Origin: Mycolicibacterium sp. P9-64
GTDB lineage: Bacteria > Actinomycetota > Actinomycetes > Mycobacteriales > Mycobacteriaceae
Direction: 5' to 3'
DNA: 64,000 nt
Assembly (NCBI RefSeq): GCF_008329605.1
Contig: NZ_NPKO01000006.1
Coordinates: 124,001 to 188,000 of the forward strand
In this document: positions 41,801-50,274 of the stretch, in pieces
Numbering within the stretch: the first letter of the stretch is position 1
Layout of the letters: each line of letters starts with the position of its first letter
The notes under the pieces: model-generated
The model's input: the letters and a program-made list of their open reading frames with translations, nothing else
Told to the model about the DNA's origin: nothing
Databases searched by the model: none
Translations under genes and position numbers: made by a program

Positions 41801-42694
41801 CTATCCGCCAGGCGCAGGAAGCTCGGTCGCCAACGGCACCTGGCCGGCCCACGACGCCAGCAGGGCCAGATTGTCAGCGGCCGGCCCTCCCGCGGGTGCG
41901 GTGTAGACGTTCAACTGCAGGCCAGGTTCGGTGGGTAGATCCATGGACTCGAAATTCAAGTCGAGCCGGCCCACCACAGGATGGTTCACACGCTTGCTTC
42001 CGTAGCCCTTCAACCGCACGTCCCGAGATGCCCACCGCTGCCGGAATAACTCACTACACGTGGACAATTCGCCCACCAACGCGATGAGCTCCTCGTCGTG
42101 GGGACTACGGCCCACTTCCATCCGCAACATCGCGGCCGCGTTGCGCGCCACCTGGTCGTAGTCGACGAAGAACTTCTCGGCCTCGTGGGGGTGCAAGTAC
42201 ACGAACCGCGCCGTGTTGGCGGGCCGTCGCGCGTCGGCCAGCACCGGTGAATACAACGCGCGACCAAGGTCATTCATCGCGAGCACGTCGTAGCGGCGAT
42301 TACGGATCAACGCCGGCGCACCGGTGATGGCGTCGAGCACGTCTTGCAGGGCCGGACGCATCGTCGCGGGTGTCTTGCGGTGCCGTCGACGGTCGGGCAC
42401 CCCGGACTGGCGTGCGAGATGCAGCAGGTGATCGCGCTCCGCGTCGTCGAGTTGCAAGGCCGAGGCCAACGCGTCGAGCACGCCCTCGGAGGTGCCGGCC
42501 AGGGCGCCGCGCTCCATGCGCACGTAGTACTCAACCGACACGCCTGCGAGGAGCGCAACTTCCTCGCGACGCAGGCCCGTGACCCGACGATTGCCACCGT
42601 AAGCGGGTAGGCCAGCCAACTCAGGCGTGATGCGGGCGCGACGCGACCTCAGAAACTCGCGGATCTCGGTACGCAGGTCAAGCGTGGCGGTCAT
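41801..42694 (-). CDS. XRE-type regulator with MmyB-like ligand domain
   Basis: ATG 42694 is preferred over a start seven codons earlier, giving 297 residues. The XRE helix-turn-helix is at about residues 25-85 (VTGLRREEVALLAGVSVEYY, VRMERGALAGTSEGVLDALA). The C-terminal PAS-like MmyB domain follows (ALIRNRRYDVLAMNDLGRAL, FFVDYDQVARNAAAMLRMEV). This large actinobacterial family often controls a neighbouring SDR or oxidoreductase gene. Here the SDR at 42780 lies upstream on the same strand, separated by 85 bp. No ligand is known; fatty acids have been reported for MmyB-like members. Confidence 0.92.
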   Translation of the reverse strand: MTATLDLRTEIREFLRSRRARITPELAGLPAYGGNRRVTGLRREEVALLAGVSVEYYVRMERGALAGTSEGVLDALASALQLDDAERDHLLHLARQSGVPDRRRHRKTPATMRPALQDVLDAITGAPALIRNRRYDVLAMNDLGRALYSPVLADARRPANTARFVYLHPHEAEKFFVDYDQVARNAAAMLRMEVGRSPHDEELIALVGELSTCSELFRQRWASRDVRLKGYGSKRVNHPVVGRLDLNFESMDLPTEPGLQLNVYTAPAGGPAADNLALLASWAGQVPLATELPAPGG

Positions 42695-42779
42695 CCACTC
42701 ACCGTAGGCCCGCACGGCAGGCGAAGGGAGGTACCGCCAATACCCCGAAGTCGCGACGGCTTGGCGTGGTTTCTGACGT

Positions 42780-43574
42780 CTAGGCGGTTGTGGCGATCCC
42801 TCCGTCGACGGGGACGATGGTGCCCGTTAGGTAAGCGCCCGCGCGGCTGGCGAGGAACACGACGACCCCTGCCATGTCGTCGTCGCGGCCGATCCGGCGC
42901 AGCGGGGCCGACGCCGCGATCGCCTCGCCGAACTCGTCGAGCGTTGCCGCCATCATCGTCGACGGGAACGGCCCCGGCGCCACCGCGTTCACCGTGACGT
43001 GCTGCGGGCCCAGTTCCTTGGCGAGCACTCTGGTGAGTTGATGCAGCGCAGCCTTGCTGCTGGAGTACGAGTAGTTGGGACGGTTGGGGATGTGTATGGC
43101 GGCGATGCTGCCGATGTTGATGATCCGCGCGGGATCGTCGGCGGTCCCAGCGGTGCCAAGCGCAGGCAGCAGAGCCTGTACCAGCCAAAACGGCGACTTC
43201 AGGTTGAGATCGATGACCGTGTCCCACGCAGCGTCCGGAAACGTCGCCAACGGGTCGTCCCACATTGCGCCCGCATTGTTGACGAGGATGTCGAGACCTC
43301 CGGAGTCAGCAGTGACGAGGTGTGCGAGGCGATCACACTCCTCGTGCCGGGACAGATCGGCGGGGACGGCCCAGACGTCGCCGAATTCGGACAGCTGTTC
43401 CTGGGCTTGAGCGCACGCTGCTGCGTTGCGCGAGCTGATGACTACGCGGGCACCGGCCTGGAGAAGCCCGCGTGCGATCATCTTCCCGATGCCCCGGGTA
43501 CCGCCTGTGACGAGGGCGCGCTTTCCGCTCAGATCGAAAAGTTCTGCATGCGTTGAAAATTGGCTGTCTAACAC
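42780..43574 (-). CDS. SDR oxidoreductase (RhlG/FabG-like)
   Basis: GTG 43574 gives 264 residues. Motifs are ALVTGGTRGIGKMIARGL, DILVNNAGAMWDDPL, the Ser in IINIGSIAAIH, the Tyr/Lys in YSYSSSKAALHQLTRVLAKE, and the C-terminal GTIVPVDGG. This is a complete classical SDR related to RhlG and 3-oxoacyl-ACP reductases. It lies 194 bp downstream of the NTF2 gene at 43769 on the same strand. That gap carries a minor plus-strand frame with no domain. It may belong to the MarR-controlled cluster or be independent. Substrate unknown. Confidence 0.92.
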   Translation of the reverse strand: MLDSQFSTHAELFDLSGKRALVTGGTRGIGKMIARGLLQAGARVVISSRNAAACAQAQEQLSEFGDVWAVPADLSRHEECDRLAHLVTADSGGLDILVNNAGAMWDDPLATFPDAAWDTVIDLNLKSPFWLVQALLPALGTAGTADDPARIINIGSIAAIHIPNRPNYSYSSSKAALHQLTRVLAKELGPQHVTVNAVAPGPFPSTMMAATLDEFGEAIAASAPLRRIGRDDDMAGVVVFLASRAGAYLTGTIVPVDGGIATTA

Positions 43575-43768
43575 TTGCCGCCTTTCTCGTTGGCCGGAAA
43601 AGACCGTCAGTTGACGCCGTCGGGTCTTCGGTCCTGCTGAATGATCCGATTGGCATCGAGGCTGAACCTCTCTCCAAGCTAGGCGGCATTCCAGATGCCG
43701 AGGAGATCCCCGTAGTACGGGTACTGCCAGAGTCCCCCATTCCTGGTAGCCGCTTGACGGCTACACCG

Positions 43769-44200
43769 TCACTTCTCGTTGGTGCGTAGGTCCCACGGCT
43801 GCATGCCGAGGAGACCAGCCAGCTGCCCCTGCATGTCGACACCGGCGGGCAATGGGCGCCACCATATGGTCACCTCTGCGATCTTGCCGTCGGCGTCCAG
43901 CAGGATGTAGTCCATTCCATCGACCGCGGTGTCTTCGATTTGCAGCCGGAAGAACGCGGCGTGGTGCGTCTCGCCACTGAGGACTTCGAAGTAGGTGAGG
44001 TCGGCCGCCACCGTGCCGACCGTCCGTATGGCTGCCAGGACTGCCTCGCGGCCGGTGAGTGGCTCATCGCTGAGCGGGCCGTACAGGACCACGTCCTCGG
44101 CGAGGACGCCGGAGAGCGTGTCCTTGTCTGCGCCGCCGTGCATGCAGTCGACGAAACGTTCGACGGTGTCACGGTGTTTGGCGAAAATGGGCGTGGTCAC
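43769..44200 (-). CDS. NTF2/SnoaL-like protein, copy A
   Basis: This 143-residue NTF2-fold protein starts at GTG 44200, abutting the SDR stop (44201) with no spacer, so translation is coupled. It reads HRDTVERFVDCMHGGADKDT, LAEDVVLYGPLSDEPLTGRE and ETHHAAFFRLQIEDTAVDGM. Copy B at 44987-45409 shares the same skeleton (HRDT, GGAD, LAEDVVLYGP, THHAA, LLDADGKIAEV), so the two arose by duplication. These proteins bind or convert small hydrophobic ligands. It is probably the partner of the SDR just upstream. Confidence 0.9.
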   Translation of the reverse strand: MTTPIFAKHRDTVERFVDCMHGGADKDTLSGVLAEDVVLYGPLSDEPLTGREAVLAAIRTVGTVAADLTYFEVLSGETHHAAFFRLQIEDTAVDGMDYILLDADGKIAEVTIWWRPLPAGVDMQGQLAGLLGMQPWDLRTNEK

Positions 44201-44935
44201 TCAGATCACCGTCGTGCCGCCGTCGGCGACCAACTCCATGCCATTGACATAGCTCGAGTCGTCCGAGGCGAGGAACAATGCTGCCGACGCGATCTCCTCG
44301 GGGCGGCCCATCTCTCGCCGCGGGATCACGGACTCGAACTGCGCCTTCGTCTCCTCGTCCATCACTTCCGCCAACATCGGTGAGGCGACCTGGCCGGGGG
44401 TCAGCACGTTGACCCGGATCTTCCTGTCTCTCAACTCGGACACCCACACCCGTGCGTAGGCGGCCAGCACGGCCTTGCTTCCCGCGTACACGCTCCAATT
44501 GGGGTAGCCCCGCAGCGAGGCGTTCGATCCGGTCATGAAGATCGAGCCGCCGTCGTTGAAGAGCGGCAGGGCCTTCTGGACCGTGAACAGCGTGCCGCGC
44601 GCGTTCAGCCCGAACGCGGCGTCGAAGTCCTCCTCGGTGATCTCGCCGAGCCTGCTCTGCGCGCCCGTCCCCGCGCTAGCCCACAACACGTCGATCGTGC
44701 CCTTTTCCTGCTTGACCGTGTCGAACAAGCGGTTCAGATCGTCGAGATCGGCCGAATCACCCTGCACGCCGGTCACATTCCGCCCGATCAGTTCGACGGC
44801 TTCGTCTACCGCGTCCTTCCGTCGTCCCGTGATGAATACGTGAGCGCCTTCGTCAACGAACAACTTGGCACCGGCGAGCGCCATACCACTTGTCGCGCCG
44901 GTGATTACCGCGACCTTGCCATCGAGCTTTCCCAT
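44201..44935 (-). CDS. SDR oxidoreductase (glucose/ribitol-type)
   Basis: ATG 44935, five bases from GGGAG, is preferred to the GTG at 44941; the product is 244 residues. It has KVAVITGATSGMALAGAKLF, LWASAGTGAQSRLGEITEE in place of the NAG motif, IFMTGSNASLRGYPNWSVYA with the active-site Ser and Tyr, and a Lys in GSKAVLAAYAR. The end is SYVNGMELVADGGTTVI. The altered NAG (SAG) is acceptable in the family. It is transcribed ahead of NTF2 copy A and behind NTF2 copy B in the cluster. Confidence 0.92.
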   Translation of the reverse strand: MGKLDGKVAVITGATSGMALAGAKLFVDEGAHVFITGRRKDAVDEAVELIGRNVTGVQGDSADLDDLNRLFDTVKQEKGTIDVLWASAGTGAQSRLGEITEEDFDAAFGLNARGTLFTVQKALPLFNDGGSIFMTGSNASLRGYPNWSVYAGSKAVLAAYARVWVSELRDRKIRVNVLTPGQVASPMLAEVMDEETKAQFESVIPRREMGRPEEIASAALFLASDDSSYVNGMELVADGGTTVI

Positions 44936-44986
44936 GATCACTCCCGTTGAATTGGTGGTTGATGTCTCCGATTGGCGTGCGCCTCA

Positions 44987-45409
44987 CTATCCGTTCGTGC
45001 GCAGTTCCCAGCGCGGCATGCCGACTACGTCCGCGAGGTTGCGCTGCAGCGCAACGCCGTCTGGCAGCGTGCGGTAGAAGATGCTCACCTCGGCGATCTT
45101 GCCGTCCGCGTCGAGCAGGACGAAGAAGATTCCGTTGACCGCCGCGTCTCCGACTTGCAGCCGGAAGTGCGCGGCGTGGTGGGTATCGCCGCTGAGGACC
45201 TCCATATAGGTGTCGTCGGACGACAGTCCGTTGACGGTCTTCATGGTTTCCACGGCGACCTCGCGGCCGACGACTGGCTCATCGCCGAACGGGCCGTACA
45301 GCACCACGTCCTCCGCAAGCAAGCGGGTAAGGGTGTCTCTGTCTGCTCCGCCGTTGATGCACTCGACGAAGGACTCCAAAGTGTCGCGGTGCGGGGCGAA
45401 CGTGGTCAC
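44987..45409 (-). CDS. NTF2/SnoaL-like protein, copy B
   Basis: GTG 45409 overlaps the upstream stop by 4 bp and gives 140 residues. The sequence (HRDTLESFVECINGGADRDT, LAEDVVLYGPFGDEPVVGRE, THHAAHFRLQVGDAAVNGIF) is a clear paralogue of copy A. Differences cluster in the interior-facing strands, so the two copies may have different ligands. It follows the extended SDR in the operon. Function is inferred only from fold. Confidence 0.9.
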   Translation of the reverse strand: MTTFAPHRDTLESFVECINGGADRDTLTRLLAEDVVLYGPFGDEPVVGREVAVETMKTVNGLSSDDTYMEVLSGDTHHAAHFRLQVGDAAVNGIFFVLLDADGKIAEVSIFYRTLPDGVALQRNLADVVGMPRWELRTNG

Positions 45410-46347
45410 GCGCTCACCCCAGAGAAGTAATGGCCGTTGTCCAAGTCGGCGAGCAGTTTGGGCTGATCTGGTTCCCAGCCCAGGACCTGGCGCGTGATGA
45501 GGTTGGACGCCGGGAGGTCCAGCGTGACCAGATTCGTGAACATCCCGAAGTATCCCGGCAGCATCAGCACGTCCGCGGGAATGCTGACGGTGGGCAGGCC
45601 GAGACGGCTGCCGATGGCCTCGGCGATCTCCCGGAACGGGATGCCGCCATCCTGAACCGCGTGCCAATAGCTACCGGCCGGACCCTTCTCCAACGCCAGG
45701 CGGAACACGGATGCGACATCGCGGATGTGTACGGCGTTCCACGCATTCATGCCGTCTCCGGGGTAGCCGGCGAAGCCCTTCTCCTGCGCGAGGGCGATGA
45801 GCCCTGGGAGGAACCCCGCACTATCGGTCGTGCTGTGCGCGATGAGCGGAAGCCGCACGATCGAGGACCGCACTCCCCGCTCGGCGAGGCCAATTACGGC
45901 CCGTTCCACGACGTTACGAACACGCAGCGTGCCCGTGTGTTCCTCCCCGCTGGGAAGGGCCGGGTCCTCCTCGGTGGCCGGCCGGCCCAGGTTTCCAGGC
46001 GAGCCGATACTGCCCGCTGCGACCAGCGGCTTTCTGGTCCCTTCCAGGGCTTCGCCGTACGCGAGCATGACTTGGAGCTCAGCGGCGGCCACGGCGTCGA
46101 TGCCGCCGGACGGAAGCAGGTCTTGCCTGTGTGCGACGTGGATGACGCCGTCGGAGTCCGCGGCGGCCTGCTTGAGCCCGTCGAGATCTTCGAGATCGCC
46201 GACACGCACCTTCGCGCCTTGCGCGGATAGGGCCGCAGCGGCCGTGTCGGAACGGGCCAGGCCGGTGACCTCGTGCCCGGCGGCGATGAGCTCGGGGATG
46301 ATGTACGAACCGGAATGGCCGGTCCCACCGGTGACGAAAACGCGCAT
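45406..46347 (-). CDS. Extended SDR (NAD-dependent epimerase/dehydratase family)
   Basis: ATG 46347 gives 313 residues. The N-terminus MRVFVTGGTGHSGSYIIPEL is the extended-SDR Rossmann motif. Further blocks are DGVIHVAHRQDL, VVERAVIGLAERGVRSSIVR, NAWNAVHIRDVASVFRLALE and PGYFGMFTNLVTLDLPASN. The pattern matches the epimerase-like SDRs that often sit with NTF2 proteins in actinobacteria. It is the second gene of the minus-strand cluster headed by the F420 reductase-like gene 29 bp upstream. Confidence 0.92.
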   Translation of the reverse strand: MRVFVTGGTGHSGSYIIPELIAAGHEVTGLARSDTAAAALSAQGAKVRVGDLEDLDGLKQAAADSDGVIHVAHRQDLLPSGGIDAVAAAELQVMLAYGEALEGTRKPLVAAGSIGSPGNLGRPATEEDPALPSGEEHTGTLRVRNVVERAVIGLAERGVRSSIVRLPLIAHSTTDSAGFLPGLIALAQEKGFAGYPGDGMNAWNAVHIRDVASVFRLALEKGPAGSYWHAVQDGGIPFREIAEAIGSRLGLPTVSIPADVLMLPGYFGMFTNLVTLDLPASNLITRQVLGWEPDQPKLLADLDNGHYFSGVSA

Positions 46348-46376
46348 TTGATAGTCCTTCTGAAGGTAGGTGGCGC

Positions 46377-47000
46377 TCAGCTGAGAATGTTGACGCCGAG
46401 AGCGAAGTCGAAGTTCCCCACCCCGTTGCGGGCGAGGCCCATCACCACCAGGCCCGCGCCTTCCAGCCAGTGCGCCATGGTCAGGCCACCGACGTCCAGT
46501 GGGCGCAGATTGAGGCTCTCGACGAACTCCGCGACGCGCGCCTTGGCGCGTGCGTCGTCGCCGGCAATGAAGACGTCGAGCGGTCGGCCCTGGGCCAGGA
46601 CGACACCGAAGATCGTGTTGAATGCCTTCACCACGCTGGCGCTGGCCGGCGCGACCTTGTCGACTTCCTGCGCGATCGAAGTGTCCTCGGGGATGGCCAG
46701 CCCGTCGGCCGCGGAATTGAACGGGTTGCTGATGTCGACGATCACCTTGCCCGCCAAGGCATCTCCGTACTTGGCGACGATCGGAACGACATCCGCGTAC
46801 AGCAGGGCCACGATGACGATGTCCCCGGCCGGGACGGCGCCGAACTCCCCCGTCGTGGCGCTGCCGCCGAGAGCCTTGGCCAGGTCGGCGGCTTTGTCCT
46901 GATCGCGGCCGATGACCTCGACGGTGTTGCCGCCAGCTACGGCCAACGCGCCGATGGTGCTGGCCATGTTCCCGGTGCCGATGATGCTGATGTTGCTCAT
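46377..47000 (-). CDS. F420:NADP oxidoreductase-like Rossmann protein
   Basis: ATG 47000 gives 207 residues: MSNISIIGTGNMASTIGALA, GRDQDKAADLAKALGGSAT, DIVIVALLYADVVPIVAKYG and VKAFNTIFGVVLAQGRPLDV. This is the NADP-binding fold of the F420-dependent NADP reductase family (CofE-linked NpdG relatives). Many such short members are of unknown activity and may reduce other substrates. It heads the minus-strand cluster. The divergent MarR gene is 100 bp away with the TCAACC repeats in between. Confidence 0.88.
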   Translation of the reverse strand: MSNISIIGTGNMASTIGALAVAGGNTVEVIGRDQDKAADLAKALGGSATTGEFGAVPAGDIVIVALLYADVVPIVAKYGDALAGKVIVDISNPFNSAADGLAIPEDTSIAQEVDKVAPASASVVKAFNTIFGVVLAQGRPLDVFIAGDDARAKARVAEFVESLNLRPLDVGGLTMAHWLEGAGLVVMGLARNGVGNFDFALGVNILS

Positions 47001-47034
47001 GACGTATCCCCGTCCTGGTTTGACGATCTGAAAA

Positions 47035-47089
47035 GGTTGATTCCTCAACCATACGCCGTTTCGGTGACGCGTCAACCAATGAGGGGTTA
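47035..47089. promoter_or_regulatory. MarR operator region (GGTTGA/TCAACC repeats)
   Basis: GGTTGA-TTCC-TCAACC (47035-47050) is a perfect 6-bp-arm inverted repeat. A second TCAACC at 47072-47077 pairs with GGTTA at 47085-47089. The sites fill the promoter between the divergent cluster head (start 47000) and marR (start 47101). Confidence 0.65.
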
Positions 47090-47100
47090 GGGTGGTCCTG

Positions 47101-47583
47101 ATGGAACCGAACTGGTTGAACGCTCGTGAAGACCGCGCATGGCGGGCGTTCATCCACGCGCATGATCAGATCGAGGCTCACCTCAACCGACGCCTGCAGG
47201 AATCGGGCCTGTCCGGGGCGGACTACGAGGTTCTTGCGGTGCTCTCGGCTCTCGACGGGGACCGCATGCCGGCCCACGCCCTATGCGTCGCACTGGGCTG
47301 GGAGAAGAGCCGCCTCTCCCACCAGGTGCGGCGCATGCAGAAGGACGGGCTGATCAGCCGCGAGCCCAATCCCAGCGACGCCCGCAGCACCATGGTCTGT
47401 CTGCTGCCGGCCGGCCTCGCCGCAATCGAGAAGGCGGCGCCCAAGCACGTGGAGGATGTCCGCCAGAACTTCATCGACCTGTTTACCCCGGCCGAACTCG
47501 ACATGCTCGCCGCGCTCAACGAACGGGTGTTACGCCACGTGGCCACAAACCACGACTCCCCCGCCGAAGACAAATCTTCGTAA
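47101..47583 (+). CDS. MarR-family regulator of the oxidoreductase cluster
   Basis: ATG 47101 gives 160 residues; a GTG three codons earlier is possible. The MarR domain reads AHLNRRLQESGLSGADYEVL, ALCVALGWEKSRLSHQVRRM and the wing GLISREPNPSDARSTMVCLL. Members of this subgroup often repress a divergent oxidoreductase gene until an electrophile or phenolic ligand binds. The divergent cluster (47000 down to 43769 or 42780) is the evident target. Confidence 0.92.
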   Translation: MEPNWLNAREDRAWRAFIHAHDQIEAHLNRRLQESGLSGADYEVLAVLSALDGDRMPAHALCVALGWEKSRLSHQVRRMQKDGLISREPNPSDARSTMVCLLPAGLAAIEKAAPKHVEDVRQNFIDLFTPAELDMLAALNERVLRHVATNHDSPAEDKSS

Positions 47584-47586
47584 CCT

Positions 47587-47740
47587 TCACTCGCCGTAGG
47601 CATTTCGCCCCATGCCGTCACGTCCTGTAGTTCGCCGTCGGATCTGGAACGCGATCGGCAAATGGGCGAACCCGCGGATGTTGCTCGAGTGAACTCGTAC
47701 CGAGTTGGCTTCGTCTACCTCAGCCTCCAGCGGCCGTCGT
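47587..47740 (-). pseudogene. Possible cytochrome P450 C-terminal remnant
   Basis: The minus-strand frame holds PLEAEVDEANSVRVHSSNIR followed by GFAHLPIAFQIRRR. This is reminiscent of the last strand of actinobacterial P450s (vRxSxxIRGxxxLPV). No heme-binding Cys loop or other P450 part is nearby. The fragment runs to a stop at 47587. It overlaps nothing else and lies directly 3' of the SGNH gene. Tentative. Confidence 0.35.
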
Positions 47741-47749
47741 TCATGAATG

Positions 47750-48874
47750 TCAGCCACCCAGCGCCAGCGCGACGAAGCGTTGCGCGATGAGTCGATGAGT
47801 GGCGGCGTCGGGGTGCAGGTTGTCGGGCAGCGGATGTGTCGCGTCGTCGCCAGGTCCGTACAAGTCGAGACCATCGACGTAGGACAGGTGCGGGTCGTCG
47901 GTCTGGCGTCGTGCCACGATCTGAGTGAGCTGTTCGCGAATGCCGCTGAGCGTGAGGCGACGTAGCCCCGCGTTCGGAACCAGCGCGTCGGCGGGGTCGC
48001 CCAGCGCGATGAAACGCAGCGTGCCTGCCGCCAGCGCTTCCGCATCGAAACTTCCCGGCCCTGGCGTGGACTCGTGAATCGGACAGTGCAGTGGTCCGAT
48101 GACCACGATTGGCGTCGTCGGATGTCCGTTGCGGATGGTGTCGAGGAACCCGTGCACGGCGGGACCGAATGCGCGCTGGCGCATCAGGTCCGAATTCACC
48201 AGATTGATTCCGATCTTCACGCTGATCAAGTCAGCCGGGCGGTCACGAATCGCCCTGGCCACGAACGGATCTAGCATGGCGCTGCCCGAAAGGCCGAGGT
48301 TGACCAGGTCGAGGTTCGCCTCCGTCGCGGCGAGTGCTGGCCAGGTGGTGCTGGGAGTAGCTGCATTGGAGCCCTGGCTGATCGAGCTGCCCTGGTGAAC
48401 CCAGATGGGTCGGGCAATCGGGGCGGCTGCAATCGGTGCATCGGTGCGCAGGGACACTAGTTCGGTGCGTTCGTAGTGCGGCAGCCAGATCTCGAGCGTC
48501 TTGTCCTGTGGCGCAAGCCCGTCGAAGCGAATCGTTGCCACCTCGCCTTGCTCCATCTCCGACGCACCCGTTGCCGGGTCGATGCGCACCAGGTCGCCGC
48601 CATACACCGTCGCCTGCTGAACGCGCCGGCCGTCGACCATCAGATCCACGGTGCCGTCGGGACGCGGTGGCACGCCCATCAAGACGACCCGTGTTCGCAG
48701 CAGGTCGAGTTCGATCATGGTCGCTGCAGTGCGCATCACCACGCGCACACCCGAGGGCTGCGCTTCGGCGCTCAGCAGCTGTGGGTCGTCGCATTGCGCA
48801 CGGGCGGCACGCGGGAGGCGGTGCGGAAGCTGGCCGCGGCCAGTGTCTTCGAGCTCTGCGAGCCCGCGGAACAA
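47750..48874 (-). CDS. SGNH/GDSL-family hydrolase
   Basis: The C-terminal domain has SGNH block I in IWVHQGSSISQGSNA (catalytic Ser), a block with IGINLVNSD, and block V in LPDNLHPDAATHRL (catalytic Asp and His). An N-terminal jelly-roll-like domain precedes it (QPSGVRVVMRTAATMIELDL, GVPPRPDGTVDLMVDG). No ATG or GTG lies in frame between the upstream garbled region and IELFRGLAELED, so the start is uncertain. TTG 48874 is offered as the latest sensible one. A frameshift or lost start is possible. Such proteins are carbohydrate or lipid esterases. Confidence 0.75.
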   Translation of the reverse strand: MFRGLAELEDTGRGQLPHRLPRAARAQCDDPQLLSAEAQPSGVRVVMRTAATMIELDLLRTRVVLMGVPPRPDGTVDLMVDGRRVQQATVYGGDLVRIDPATGASEMEQGEVATIRFDGLAPQDKTLEIWLPHYERTELVSLRTDAPIAAAPIARPIWVHQGSSISQGSNAATPSTTWPALAATEANLDLVNLGLSGSAMLDPFVARAIRDRPADLISVKIGINLVNSDLMRQRAFGPAVHGFLDTIRNGHPTTPIVVIGPLHCPIHESTPGPGSFDAEALAAGTLRFIALGDPADALVPNAGLRRLTLSGIREQLTQIVARRQTDDPHLSYVDGLDLYGPGDDATHPLPDNLHPDAATHRLIAQRFVALALGG

Positions 48875-48995
48875 CTCGATGGTGATGGGATGCGAGATGA
48901 TGGCGAAGCTCCTCGAGGTCGAGTCATACGCTACGTGAGTACCCTGGGAACAGCCGAGCCTGGCGGCGCGGTGAGGGCAACCGCGACGCGGCCAC

Positions 48996-49309
48996 TCACC
49001 GGTCGTCCTCGGAAGGTGGAAAGTAGTAGCTGACGCGCGGCACGTCGCGCGTTTCCTGGACAGGAAGGGCGGGGTGCCGGGGGCCGGTGCAGGCTCGGTG
49101 CAGCAGTCGATGCGGATCTGGCCTGTGATCCAGTCGATTTCGTCGGTCGCGTCTTCGAGAACGGGTACGACCCAGTCGGCAAGTGTGCCGGTGACGAGAG
49201 CCTTGTTCGGCACCCGATACAGCGGGCCGGAGTGAAGCGGTTTCCAGCCAGGGTTCCGGTCTTCGTTGCACATCGTCTGATACCAGTACGACTGCCAGTA
49301 CCGGCTCAT
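48996..49309 (-). pseudogene. Hypothetical protein gene with a probable frameshift
   Basis: ATG 49309 starts MSRYWQSYWYQTMCNEDRNP, then PLYRVPNKALVTGTLADWVV and DEIDWITGQIRIDCCTEPAP, which looks like a genuine protein. After about residue 78 the frame loses its character. The adjacent frame offers a sensible end, QETRDVPRVSYYFPPSEDDR, stopping at 48996. A run of five G at 49079-49083 sits at the crossover and is a plausible indel site. No known family. Without the shift the frame would fuse onto the SGNH gene, which I regard as an artefact. Confidence 0.5.
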
Positions 49310-49499
49310 CGGGAGGCGCTTCCTTCGGTTCGGCTCGAGTCTCGGAAGTTGACCGAGCGTACCGGCGACCACTGGTTGGCATCAAACCCTTTGCTACATC
49401 CCAACAGCAGCGCGAACGTCGACTTTCGGTGACCAAGGTGCGCACGGCCACCGAGAACTCGACGATCGAGCTCGGCTCAAACGAGCGTCTCCCCTGTGC

Positions 49500-50147
49500 T
49501 CAGATGCGTGCGCGAGCGGGCACCTCGTGGGCCAGCATGACTGCAACCGAGCCAAGCAGAGTGCCAGTGATCCTGCGCTGCCACATGGCCCAGGAGTGCC
49601 GGCGGGCGATGAGCGAGGCGATCGAGCCTGCGGCGATGACGATGGTGGCATTCACGACCATGCTGACCGTGATCTGCACACCACCAAGCAGGAATCCCTG
49701 GGCGGTCGTGTGACCCCGTGCCGGGTCGACGAACTGTGGGATCAGGGCCAGGTACATGGTGGCGGTCTTTGGATTGAGCAAGTTCGTGATCAACCCCATG
49801 CGGAACAGACGTCCCGCCGAATCCCGGTCAAGACTGTGCGTTTCGAAGGGGCCACGGCCTCCGAGCTTGAGCGCCTGCCATGCCAAGTACGCCAGGTACA
49901 CGGCGCCGACAGCCTTGAAGACCACGAACAGCCATGGCACCAGGACGAAGACGACAGCGAGGCCGACGTTCGCCATGGTCATGTAGACCAAGAATCCAGC
50001 GGCGGTACCGCCCAACGAAATCAGCCCAGCCACGCGGCCCTGACTTATGCTGCGGGACACCAGATACATCATGTTGGGCCCAGGCGTGAGCACCATCCCC
50101 AATGCCGTCACCGCCATCCCAAGCGCGGCAGCCATCGAAATCGCCAC
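49500..50147 (-). CDS. LysE/RhtB-family exporter
   Basis: GTG 50147 gives 215 residues with six predicted helices. The family signature LTPGPNMMYLVSRSISQGR is near residue 20. It is followed by GLISLGGTAAGFLVYMTMAN, FKAVGAVYLAYLAWQALKLG and FRMGLITNLLNPKTATMYLA. LysE/RhtB proteins export amino acids or related metabolites. A start at ATG 50135 is nearly as likely. It stands alone between two unrelated minus-strand genes. Substrate not predictable. Confidence 0.9.
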   Translation of the reverse strand: MAISMAAALGMAVTALGMVLTPGPNMMYLVSRSISQGRVAGLISLGGTAAGFLVYMTMANVGLAVVFVLVPWLFVVFKAVGAVYLAYLAWQALKLGGRGPFETHSLDRDSAGRLFRMGLITNLLNPKTATMYLALIPQFVDPARGHTTAQGFLLGGVQITVSMVVNATIVIAAGSIASLIARRHSWAMWQRRITGTLLGSVAVMLAHEVPARARI

Positions 50148-50274
50148 GTCCTCGACGATGACAGATACACCGGCGCCTGCGCGATAGCCAGATCCACCGA
50201 ACTGGCTTGGTTGTCGGCAGGGCCATGGGGCAGAGTCGCACGTTCCGCATCCCGACGCCAAAGCTTGGAATTGC

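Noticed and set aside
43575..43768. Plus-strand frame between the SDR and NTF2-A
   Set aside because: Coding-like in part but without a ribosome-binding site or domain, and opposite to the transcription direction of the cluster.
45406..47277. 623-codon frame spanning SDR and F420 reductase-like genes
   Set aside because: Only the part from ATG 46347 has SDR motifs; the upstream part is low-complexity antiphase sequence.
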